Assembly: GCA_965215115.1 (NCBI GenBank)
Contig: OZ244050.1
Location: 2,046,001 to 2,110,000, forward strand
From: CALDTK01 sp965215115
Lineage (GTDB): Bacteria; Bacteroidota; Bacteroidia; Chitinophagales; Saprospiraceae
Length of the DNA: 64,000 nucleotides
Direction of reading: 5' to 3'
Program-made: the position numbers and the translations under genes
Notes under the pieces: model-generated
What the model saw: the letters and a program-made list of their open reading frames with translations, nothing else
What the model was told of the DNA's origin: nothing
Databases searched by the model: none
In this document: piece after piece, positions 25,626 to 35,126 of the stretch
Numbering within the stretch: position 1 is the stretch's first letter
Layout of the letters: each line of letters starts with the position of its first letter

Positions 25626-25723
25626 CCCTGGTGGGGTCGGTGGGGGTGCTTCGCTGGGGGGCCGTGCGCTCGTGTAATCGCGGGGACTTTGTGAGGCTCG
25701 ATGCGCAGGGGGGGCTGCCCGTT

Positions 25724-26047
25724 TTACAAGCCTTGCATCCCCTCGCCCCAGAGCTTCTTCATCCGCGCCCAGCCGACGGCGCGGAAGATGACCGTCCTCT
25801 CCGCTGCGCTGCTGTTGGCGTCGCGGTGGCGGGTTTTGCGGAAACGCACCAAACCGGCCTCCTCGAGGAGCCCGAGGTGGTAGTTGAGCTTAAGGCTGGA
25901 GATCTGGAGCTGGTCGGCGAGCGGCGTGAAGTCGGTCGGGCCCTGCGCCTGCAGGACTTGCAAGAGGCGGCGGCGCGTCGGGCTGTCGAGCGCCTGTAGC
26001 GCGGCGGCCGGGCGGAAGGCCTCCGGCCGCGAGGGCAGTGAGTGCAT
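25724..26047 (-). CDS. ArsR-type winged-helix transcriptional regulator
   Basis: 107 aa from the ATG at 26047, which follows GAAACACT in the same context as the ATG at 4239. ALQALDSPTRRRLLQVLQAQ, TPLADQLQISSLKLNYHLGLLEEAGLVRFRK is a full ArsR/MarR-like HTH with the recognition helix SLKLNYHLGLL. A GTTTT-hairpin codes V-R-F-R-K-T-R in the wing. No metal-binding cysteines are seen. The leader carries a TATATTTG -7 box and an AACA-N3-TGTT palindrome shared with the radical SAM gene at 4239, so autoregulation and a shared regulon are plausible. Confidence 0.8.
   Translation of the reverse strand: MHSLPSRPEAFRPAAALQALDSPTRRRLLQVLQAQGPTDFTPLADQLQISSLKLNYHLGLLEEAGLVRFRKTRHRDANSSAAERTVIFRAVGWARMKKLWGEGMQGL
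25833..25847 (+). repeat. GTTTT-hairpin, stem GCG/CGC, loop GAAA
   Basis: Antisense in the ArsR-type gene, in the wing codons. Confidence 0.88.
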
Positions 26048-26065
26048 AGTGTTTCGATTCTCGCA

Positions 26066-26073
26066 CAAATATA
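26066..26073 (-). promoter_or_regulatory. -7 box TATATTTG of the ArsR-type gene
   Basis: Exact TAnnTTTG match ending 18 nt before the ATG, adjoining the AACAGAATGTT palindrome. Confidence 0.6.
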
Positions 26074-26084
26074 AACAGAATGTT
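26074..26084 (-). promoter_or_regulatory. Palindromic operator candidate AACA-N3-TGTT
   Basis: AACAGAATGTT, 26 nt upstream of the ATG. A related inverted repeat TCAACATTTGTTGA lies at 26102-26115. Confidence 0.55.
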
Positions 26085-26101
26085 GGCAAGGGCTCGATGT
26101 T

Positions 26102-26115
26102 TCAACATTTGTTGA
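26102..26115. promoter_or_regulatory. Inverted repeat TCAACA-N2-TGTTGA
   Basis: Possible second operator half-site pair between the ArsR-type and SDR genes. Confidence 0.45.
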
Positions 26116-26193
26116 TTTTTACGCTCGCCTGCGAGAAATGTCCGTAGCGCTCAACACGACCGGCATGCCTGCGTTGCGCTAGACGCGCCAGCG

Positions 26194-26208
26194 GTTTTGA
26201 CGAAAGTC
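26194..26208 (+). repeat. GTTTT-hairpin, stem GAC/GTC, loop GAAA
   Basis: Intergenic, upstream of the SDR gene. Confidence 0.88.
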
Positions 26209-26255
26209 GACCCAAGCGCTAGACCCCTAGACCCAATCCCCTAGACCCCACCCCC

Positions 26256-27560
26256 ATGCATCGTCCCCAAGTCGTCGTCATCACCGGAGCGAGCGCAGGC
26301 ATCGGCCGCGCCACCGCCCACGAGTTCGCCAAGCAGGGCGCCAAGATCGGACTCCTCGCCCGCAACATCGACGGTCTCGAAGGGGCCAAACGCCAGGTCG
26401 AGGCCCTCGGCGGCGAGGCCATCTGCTGCGTGTGCGACGTCACCGACCCCGCCCAGATCACGCTCGCCGCCGAGATGGTCGAGGAGGCCTTCGGCCCGAT
26501 CGAGGTCTGGGTCAACAATGCCATGGTGAGCTTCCTGGCGCCCCTCAAGGAGGTGAGCCCGGAGGAGTTCCGCCGCGTGACGGACGTGACCTACCACGGC
26601 GTGGTCTACGGGACGATGGAAGCCCTGCGGCGGATGCGCCCGCGCAACACCGGGTCGATCGTACTCGTCGGCTCGGCGCTCGCCTACCGCGGCATCCCCC
26701 TGCAGACGGCCTACTGCGGGGCGAAGCACGCGATCCAGGGTTTCTTCGACTCTTTGCGCGCGGAGCTGATCCACGAAGGCTCGGACATTAAGCTCTCGAT
26801 GGTGCAGCTGCCGGGCGTCAACACGACGCAGTTCAAGCTGACGCGCAACAAGATGCCCAACAAGCCCAGGCCAATGGGTAAGGTCTACGAGCCCGAGGTC
26901 GCGGCCCGCGGCATCTACTACGCCGCGACCCACGACGAGCGCGAGGTCTTCGTCGGGTGGCCCACCTTCCAGACCATCTGGGGCAACAAGCTCTTCCCGG
27001 GCCTCGGCGACCTGGTGCTCGGCAAGACCGGCGTCAGCGGTCAGCTCACCGAGGAGCCCGCCGACCCGAACGCGAGCGACTACCTGTTCACGGCCGTCCC
27101 CGGCGACCACGGTTACAAAGGTGGTTTCGGCGGCCAGGCCACGGACGCGAGCCCGGCGCTGTGGCTGACGATGAACAAGTGGTTCGGCGCCGCACTCGTG
27201 GGCGGGATCGCGGCGGCCGGTACGGCCCTGCTGCTGAAGGGCCTGGGCGTCGGTAGCGACGGCGACGGCGATCGTTACGACGAGGACTACGTGGACGATC
27301 GGGCCGTGGGCGAGGACGTCTTCGCGTCCGGGCACGACGCCCGCCCGGGCGAGCCGCGTTACGTCGACCACACGGCCTATCCCGAGGGAGAGAGCCGGGA
27401 CCTGCGCTACCCCGATCGTGACCTGAGCGGCATCCACGGCGGGGCACCGCGGGGGTTTGCGTACAGCGACGAGGAGGAGGGCGACGTGACCTACCCCGGG
27501 CAAGTCGGTTTGGGGGCAGCCCGTGGTCGCGACCGGGTGGTGTTGGACGGGGTGGATTAA
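26256..27560 (+). CDS. Short-chain dehydrogenase/reductase with C-terminal extension
   Basis: 434 aa. The Rossmann core carries TGASAGIG (cofactor glycine motif, residues ~9-16), NNAMVSF in place of NNAG, the catalytic Ser in GSALAYRG and YCGAK (Tyr-x-x-x-Lys). After residue ~290 there is an amphipathic helix (WFGAALVGGIAAAGTALLL) and a charged Asp/Arg-rich tail, making it about 170 residues longer than a classical SDR. It is an NAD(P)-dependent oxidoreductase of unknown substrate; the tail may attach it to the membrane. It is transcribed away from the ArsR-type gene and may belong to its regulon. Confidence 0.85.
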   Translation: MHRPQVVVITGASAGIGRATAHEFAKQGAKIGLLARNIDGLEGAKRQVEALGGEAICCVCDVTDPAQITLAAEMVEEAFGPIEVWVNNAMVSFLAPLKEVSPEEFRRVTDVTYHGVVYGTMEALRRMRPRNTGSIVLVGSALAYRGIPLQTAYCGAKHAIQGFFDSLRAELIHEGSDIKLSMVQLPGVNTTQFKLTRNKMPNKPRPMGKVYEPEVAARGIYYAATHDEREVFVGWPTFQTIWGNKLFPGLGDLVLGKTGVSGQLTEEPADPNASDYLFTAVPGDHGYKGGFGGQATDASPALWLTMNKWFGAALVGGIAAAGTALLLKGLGVGSDGDGDRYDEDYVDDRAVGEDVFASGHDARPGEPRYVDHTAYPEGESRDLRYPDRDLSGIHGGAPRGFAYSDEEEGDVTYPGQVGLGAARGRDRVVLDGVD

Positions 27561-27599
27561 CCCAGGCCGTTTGCCCGTACGCGACCGTGTGAGGGGTGC

Positions 27600-27614
27600 G
27601 TTTTGCCGACAGGC
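27600..27614 (+). repeat. GTTTT-hairpin, stem GCC/GGC, loop GACA
   Basis: Intergenic, 31 nt upstream of the TonB-receptor start. Confidence 0.85.
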
Positions 27615-27645
27615 GACTACCTTTCGGTTTGTCTAACCGAAGCAC

Positions 27646-30600
27646 ATGATCTTACCCCCGGGCGGTCCGTCGCGATCCCTAGCGCTTTTGTGCAGCCTCT
27701 TCCTCGTGTGTGGCCACGGCTACGCCCAGGAGGAGTCCACGCTCCTGCGTTACGACAGCGCCGGACTCTCGCGCATCCTGCGGGACCTCGCCCGCGAGCA
27801 CGACGCCCGCCTCGTCTACAGCGAGGACGATCTCGCGCGGGTCCTCACCCTCCCCTTGCGCGGACTGCCGGGGCTCAACCTCCGCCAGGCCCTCGACTAC
27901 CTCGGGCAGCGCACCACCCTCCGGATCGTACGCCTCCAGGTTTCGGCGGTGGCGCTCTACCACGACGAGGCCCTCGTGGGCCAGCTCCGCGCGTCGGGGG
28001 TAGCGCAGGTGACCGACGTCGAGCGCCAGGCCGAGACCTTCATCGGGACCGAGTACGAAGCCAAGCCCACCGACGAACTCGTCATCGAGGATGAGCCCCT
28101 CTTCCGGGCCTTCGACCAGATCGGGCAGCGCTACAACGTCACGGTGCTGTACCACCCAGATGACATCCCGCTCTACCGCGGGAGCGTCCGGCAGGCCCCC
28201 AACCCGGCCGACGCCTTGCGCCTCGCCATCGGGGGCACCAACCTGCGCTACGTGGGGCAGGGCCGCGATACTTTCGTGGTGGCGCCCGTCGGCAAACTCA
28301 CGCGCGCGTACGCCGCCGAGGTCATCGCCGCCTGGCGCGAGGGCCGGTTCCGCTCGCCCGATCGGGCCGTGGCGGAGGTGCTACGCTACCGCGTCGGGGA
28401 GGGTGAGTCGCTGCCGTCGGGGGCTTTCGCCAAAACCGAGGGTGCCGCCCCCGGGGAGGCCCTCGTGACGGGGTACGTCTTCGACGAGCGCTCCGACGAG
28501 GCCCTCGTCGGGGCGAGTGTCGTGCACCCCGCCTCCGGGACCGGCACCGTCGTCGAACTCTCCGGGGAGTTCGCGCTCTCGCTACCGCGGGGGCGGCAGC
28601 TCGTCGAGGTGCAGTCCGTGGGGTACGTCCCGCAGCCCGTCGAGATCGAGGTCCTCGGCGACGGGGCGCTCCCGGTGCTGCGGCTCCGCGAGGGCGCGGC
28701 CACGCTCGCGGAGGTGGTCGTGTCAGCGCGCAACGAGGCGGTGCGTATGCGGCAGGCCGCCGGGGGGCTCACGGCCATCTCCTCGCGTGAACTCAGGCTC
28801 CTGCCCGCGTTCACGGCCGAGCCCGACGTGTTGCTCGCGCTCACGCGAACCCCCGGGGTCGCGGCCACGTCCGAGGGCTCGGTCGGGCTCTCGGTGCGGG
28901 GCGGGGGGCTCGACGCCAACCTCGTGCGCCAGGGCGGGATCCCGGTGCTGTACCCGGCGCACGCCCTCGGGTTCTTCCCGGCCTTCCACGGCGACCTCGT
29001 CGCGGGCGTTGAGCTCTACCGCGGCTACGTCCCGGCCGGGATCGGGGGGCGGTCCTCGAGCGCGATCGAGGTCGAGTGGCGCACGGGCGACTTCGAGGAG
29101 TGGCACCTCAGCGGCGCGACCGGACCGCTATCCAGTCGCCTCGCCGTCGGGGGGCCGATCGTCCCGGACAAGGTCAGCGTGATCGCCGGGGCGCGCCGCA
29201 GCCACCTTAACTGGTTGCTGCGCCGCCTCAACCAAGGGGACCTCCGGCGCTCGGTGGTGAGTTTCGGTGACGCGGGCATCGGCGTCGCGGCGCGGTGGGG
29301 GGCCTCCCGCCTCGACGTGCGCGCCTTCACGGCCACCGACGAGTTTCGCTACGGGCAGCGCTTCGGGTTCGCGTACCGCAACACGGGCGCCCGGGCCGAA
29401 CTGCGGCAGCGCCTCAGTGCCGCCACGACCCTCAGTGCCGCAACTACCGTGAGCACCTTCGACGCCGAGCGCACCACGATTGCCGCCTCCCCGGACGCTT
29501 CGACGTTCACCTCGGGGCTCACCTACCTCCAGGCCGAGATCGGACTGGCGCGCGTGACTTCCGCGGGCGTGCGAACCGCCGCGGGCGTCGGCGTGGAAGA
29601 CTACCGCAGCGCCGGGCGTCGGCAACGCCCGCGCGACAGGGGTATGACGCGACCGTTCGACTTCGAGGACCCAAACCTCCGCGCCGGGTACGCCTTCGCG
29701 GAGGCCACGTACGAGATCTCGGAAACGTGGCTCGCGGAGGGTGGCCTGCGTCTCCTCGTCGCACAAACCGTGACGCCCCCCGGGCGGAGGTCCGAGTACG
29801 GCTCGGGCGTCCCGGGCGAGGGCAACGTGATCGGCGTCGACTCCTCCGCGAGTACCTCCACCTTCGCGCAGCCCGCCGTGCTCCAGCCCCGCGCCCAGCT
29901 CACCTACAGCCCGCCCGACCGGGACTTCAAGGTCGGCCTGGCCTACAGTCGCCTCGCGCAGCCGGTCCACCAGCTCAGCCCAACGGTATCCCCGACCCCG
30001 GCCGACATCTTCTTCGTCTCCTCGGAGTACCTCCCGATCACGACCTCGGGCATCGTGAGCCTCACGGTCGCCAGTCGGGAGATCCGGCGGTCGCTGTCGC
30101 GCTGGGGCTACGAGGCCTCGGTGTACTACCGCCGGATCCGCCGCTCGCACATGGCGCTCTCCGGGGAGCTCCTGCGCGCCTCGGCGACCCCGGAGCAGTC
30201 GTACTACACGGCCGACGGATTCGCCGCCGGGGTCGAGGGCGCGCTGCGCTACCGGGGCATCAAGCACCGCGTCGAACTCGGGTACGCCTACGGGCGCAGC
30301 CTGCTCGAGGTCGACCGCCGCTACCGGGTCGTCCGCCTCAACGAGGGGCGCTACCTGCCGTCCAACACCGACCTCCCCCACCAGGCCAACGTCACCTACT
30401 CCTACCGGCCCACGGGGCGGTTCACGTTCTCCACGGCCTTCACGCTCACGAGCGGCCGACCCTTCACCGCGGCGACGGCGTTCCTGCCGCAGAACGGTGG
30501 CCTGGTGCCCCTGCCCACGAGCGTCAACGGCGCCAGGCTCCCCGTCACCCACCGCCTCGACCTCGGCGTCGACGTCGACAACTCCACCGCGCGCAGCCGC

Positions 30601-30762
30601 GGCCTCCGCGTCGGGTACTCCTTCTCGATCTACAATCTCTACCAGCGCGAGAATGCCTTCGCGGCCTTCTACGACCGACGCGGCGGGCGTCTGCAAGCCT
30701 ACCAATTCTCGCTCGTCGGTCGGCCCGTGGCCTCCCTCAACCTCACTTTCCAATGGGACTAA
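27646..30762 (+). CDS. TonB-dependent outer-membrane receptor with STN domain
   Basis: 1038 aa. Signal peptide to ~residue 28. Residues ~30-110 are an STN (secretin/TonB short N-terminal) domain, and a second STN-like stretch occurs at ~125-195. Residues ~270-350 are a carboxypeptidase-regulatory-like domain (TGYVFDERSDEALVGASV). The plug follows (TRTPGVAATSEGSVGLSVRG), then a beta-barrel ending NLTFQWD with a terminal aromatic strand. A STN domain in such receptors often signals to a FecR-type anti-sigma factor, but no FecI/FecR gene is nearby. The DUF4249 gene overlaps its stop by 10 bp, a common receptor-lipoprotein pairing. Confidence 0.85.
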   Translation: MILPPGGPSRSLALLCSLFLVCGHGYAQEESTLLRYDSAGLSRILRDLAREHDARLVYSEDDLARVLTLPLRGLPGLNLRQALDYLGQRTTLRIVRLQVSAVALYHDEALVGQLRASGVAQVTDVERQAETFIGTEYEAKPTDELVIEDEPLFRAFDQIGQRYNVTVLYHPDDIPLYRGSVRQAPNPADALRLAIGGTNLRYVGQGRDTFVVAPVGKLTRAYAAEVIAAWREGRFRSPDRAVAEVLRYRVGEGESLPSGAFAKTEGAAPGEALVTGYVFDERSDEALVGASVVHPASGTGTVVELSGEFALSLPRGRQLVEVQSVGYVPQPVEIEVLGDGALPVLRLREGAATLAEVVVSARNEAVRMRQAAGGLTAISSRELRLLPAFTAEPDVLLALTRTPGVAATSEGSVGLSVRGGGLDANLVRQGGIPVLYPAHALGFFPAFHGDLVAGVELYRGYVPAGIGGRSSSAIEVEWRTGDFEEWHLSGATGPLSSRLAVGGPIVPDKVSVIAGARRSHLNWLLRRLNQGDLRRSVVSFGDAGIGVAARWGASRLDVRAFTATDEFRYGQRFGFAYRNTGARAELRQRLSAATTLSAATTVSTFDAERTTIAASPDASTFTSGLTYLQAEIGLARVTSAGVRTAAGVGVEDYRSAGRRQRPRDRGMTRPFDFEDPNLRAGYAFAEATYEISETWLAEGGLRLLVAQTVTPPGRRSEYGSGVPGEGNVIGVDSSASTSTFAQPAVLQPRAQLTYSPPDRDFKVGLAYSRLAQPVHQLSPTVSPTPADIFFVSSEYLPITTSGIVSLTVASREIRRSLSRWGYEASVYYRRIRRSHMALSGELLRASATPEQSYYTADGFAAGVEGALRYRGIKHRVELGYAYGRSLLEVDRRYRVVRLNEGRYLPSNTDLPHQANVTYSYRPTGRFTFSTAFTLTSGRPFTAATAFLPQNGGLVPLPTSVNGARLPVTHRLDLGVDVDNSTARSRGLRVGYSFSIYNLYQRENAFAAFYDRRGGRLQAYQFSLVGRPVASLNLTFQWD
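28422..28436 (-). repeat. GTTTT-hairpin, stem GGC/GCC, loop GAAA
   Basis: Antisense in the TonB-receptor gene, read A-F-A-K-T between the STN and regulatory-like domains. Confidence 0.88.
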
Positions 30763-31814
30763 CCTCACGCACGAGCCCCGCCCGCACGCGCCTGGCCGTA
30801 CTGCTACTCACCGTCGCGTCGGCCGTGGGCTGCGTCAAGGAGCTCGAGCTCCCGACGGCGACGCAGTCGACCACCTTCGTCGACGGCGCCGTCCTCGTCG
30901 GGAGCCCCATCCAGGAGCTGCGCTTCGGGTTCACCGTCGGCCTCGCCGAGGAGGCCCGCCCGATCAGAGGTGCCGAGATCACGGTCGTCAACCTCGCCAC
31001 CGGCGATCGCCACCGTTACTCCAACATCGGTGGGGTCGACTACGAAGCCAATTACACGCCTCGCCACGGGGACGCCTACCAGCTCGAGATCCGCCTGCCG
31101 GATGTCGCGGGGCCCTACCGCAGTCGTGCGGACTCCCTGCCGTACGTGCCGTTTAGCCTCTCGGCCGAACTCGCGCTCAAATCCCGCCTCAACCGCGATG
31201 GCGTGGCCGTGCCGCAGGGGTCGATCACGGCCAGGACCACCGTCCGACAGGAGGGCAGCGCGCCGCTCGCCGGCGCCCTCACCGTGCGGCAATCCTTCGT
31301 CTGGGCCTACGCCGACCGCATTTGCACGTTCTTAGACCTCAGCCGCCTGTGTTACTTCGTGGACGACAACGAGGATGCGCCCCCGAGCCTGATCGACCTG
31401 TCCACCGTCGGGGGCTCGGGCGCGGCTACGTTCGACGTCGGTAGCGAGGCAATCGACTACCGCATGGCGGAGCAGGCGTACTTCGTGCTCCGGAGCCGAC
31501 GCTACAGCGCGGCCGCGGCGCCGTTCTTGACGACGTATCAAATCGCGCAAGCGCCCTCCGGGACGCCCTTCGACGAGCGGCTCCTGCCGGGGATCGGGAA
31601 TATCGAGGGCCCGCCGGAGGCCCCCGGGGTCCTCGGGTTCTTCGGTGTCGCCGAGGCCCAGCTCACGGTGCTGCCCGTGCGGGCGGTCGCGGGCAGCGTC
31701 CTCGGATTCATCACGCCCCTCTGTAGCCTGGATAACGCGGCCGGTCGATTCGACTGCTGCGAGTGCGCGAACACCGAGGGCGCCCTCGTGCGGAGGCCCT
31801 CTTACCTACCTTAG
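30753..31814 (+). CDS. DUF4249 outer-membrane lipoprotein
   Basis: 353 aa from the ATG at 30753, overlapping the receptor stop by 10 bp. The N-terminal signal ends with a lipobox-like ASAVGC, so the protein is probably lipidated at Cys. KELELPTATQSTTFVDGAVLVGSP and the following beta-rich layout match DUF4249, a family encoded beside TonB receptors in Bacteroidota. A C-terminal CCEC cluster (DCCECANTEG) is consistent with the family. It presumably caps or assists the receptor in ligand capture. Confidence 0.85.
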   Translation: MGLTSRTSPARTRLAVLLLTVASAVGCVKELELPTATQSTTFVDGAVLVGSPIQELRFGFTVGLAEEARPIRGAEITVVNLATGDRHRYSNIGGVDYEANYTPRHGDAYQLEIRLPDVAGPYRSRADSLPYVPFSLSAELALKSRLNRDGVAVPQGSITARTTVRQEGSAPLAGALTVRQSFVWAYADRICTFLDLSRLCYFVDDNEDAPPSLIDLSTVGGSGAATFDVGSEAIDYRMAEQAYFVLRSRRYSAAAAPFLTTYQIAQAPSGTPFDERLLPGIGNIEGPPEAPGVLGFFGVAEAQLTVLPVRAVAGSVLGFITPLCSLDNAAGRFDCCECANTEGALVRRPSYLP

Positions 31815-31965
31815 GGCAGTCCTCGCGGTAGTAGAGGTGACGGTCGCGCCTACCGTGTGGGGCCCTGGGATTCGTAGGAAAGATGAAATCCGGACCGATT
31901 GGTTGAGCTGTCCGTTTCGCTGTCTCGAGTTCATGGGGACCGTGCTAAGGACCGCCACTCCGTCA

Positions 31966-31980
31966 GTTTTGGCGACAGCC
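31966..31980 (+). repeat. GTTTT-hairpin, stem GGC/GCC, loop GACA
   Basis: Intergenic upstream of clpB, 22 nt before another copy. Confidence 0.85.
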
Positions 31981-32002
31981 GCGTGACAAACTTGCAGTAA
32001 TG

Positions 32003-32017
32003 GTTTTGCGGAAACGC
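32003..32017 (+). repeat. GTTTT-hairpin, stem GCG/CGC, loop GAAA
   Basis: Intergenic upstream of clpB. Confidence 0.88.
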
Positions 32018-32078
32018 CATTCCGTCCCCTCCCAACCCAAGGCACGCGGATTGATGTTAAGGCAGCAAAGCACTATTT

Positions 32079-32376
32079 ATGACTGCCGACAACCTAACCA
32101 TCAAGGGCCAGGAGGCGCTCCAGAAGGCGACCCAACTGGCGCAGAGCCGCGGACAGCAGGCCGTGGACACCGCACACTTACTCCAGGCCGCCCTTCAGAC
32201 CGACGAGAGCGTGACCGGCTTTTTGCTCGGGAAGACGGGGGCGAACATGAGCGCCATCAATCGCCAGCTCGACGAGATCCTGAACTCCTTTCCGAAGGTG
32301 GCCGGGGGCGGGAACCCGTATCCCGAACAACGATTTCCAGGGGGCGCTGCGCGAGGCGGAGGCTTTCGCCAAAACC

Positions 32377-32396
<20 letters not shown>
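32079..32396 (+). CDS. clpB: ClpB N-terminal fragment (frameshifted)
   Basis: The first ~82 residues (MTADNLTIKGQEALQKATQL ... VAGGGNPYP) are the start of the ClpB substrate-binding N domain. After that the frame yields non-ClpB residues. Removing one C from the CCC at 32322-32324 would restore NPYPNNDFQGALREAEAF and join the downstream frame. This is therefore the 5' part of one clpB gene, broken by a single-base insertion that is either real or a base-calling artefact. Confidence 0.85.
32361..32375 (-). repeat. GTTTT-hairpin, stem GGC/GCC, loop GAAA
   Basis: Antisense in clpB, read A-F-A-K-T in the N domain, 40 nt past the frameshift. Confidence 0.88.
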
Positions 32397-34797
<2,401 letters not shown>

Positions 34798-35126
34798 GGG
34801 GGGGGGGCGGCTTTCGCCAAAACGGATGATCGCGCCGTTGGACTGCTTACAGGAGGGGCCCCTACCCATCTTACGCTGGGCAGCGGCGCTTTACCAAACG
34901 GGCGTGTAGCCGCGCTGCCCGGACGTGGTGGAACGCAACTTCTAGCCTCGCGGCCCTCCACCCCAATGGGACAGGTGCCCTGTCGGCGAGCGAATCGGAC
35001 GCGCTCTATGCCTTGAGGCTGATGTGCCGGGTCGCCCGCGAGCACCGGGCGGGACCCGGCGAGCTAGGCATGCGCTTGAGTTCCTCCTGCTAGCTCCTCT
35101 TTGCTACTTGCGATAGAGCTGCCACC
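34798..35126. other. 329-bp intergenic region after clpB
   Basis: Holds a GTTTT-hairpin 12 nt after the clpB stop. No gene or strong terminator seen. Confidence 0.5.
34809..34823 (-). repeat. GTTTT-hairpin, stem GGC/GCC, loop GAAA
   Basis: Intergenic, directly downstream of clpB. Confidence 0.88.

Noticed and set aside
25152..25694. 180-aa open frame with repeated TPGYSWFDPAGV phrase
   Set aside because: It is produced by the 150-bp tandem repeat (multiple of 3); no start context, domain or codon signature of a gene.
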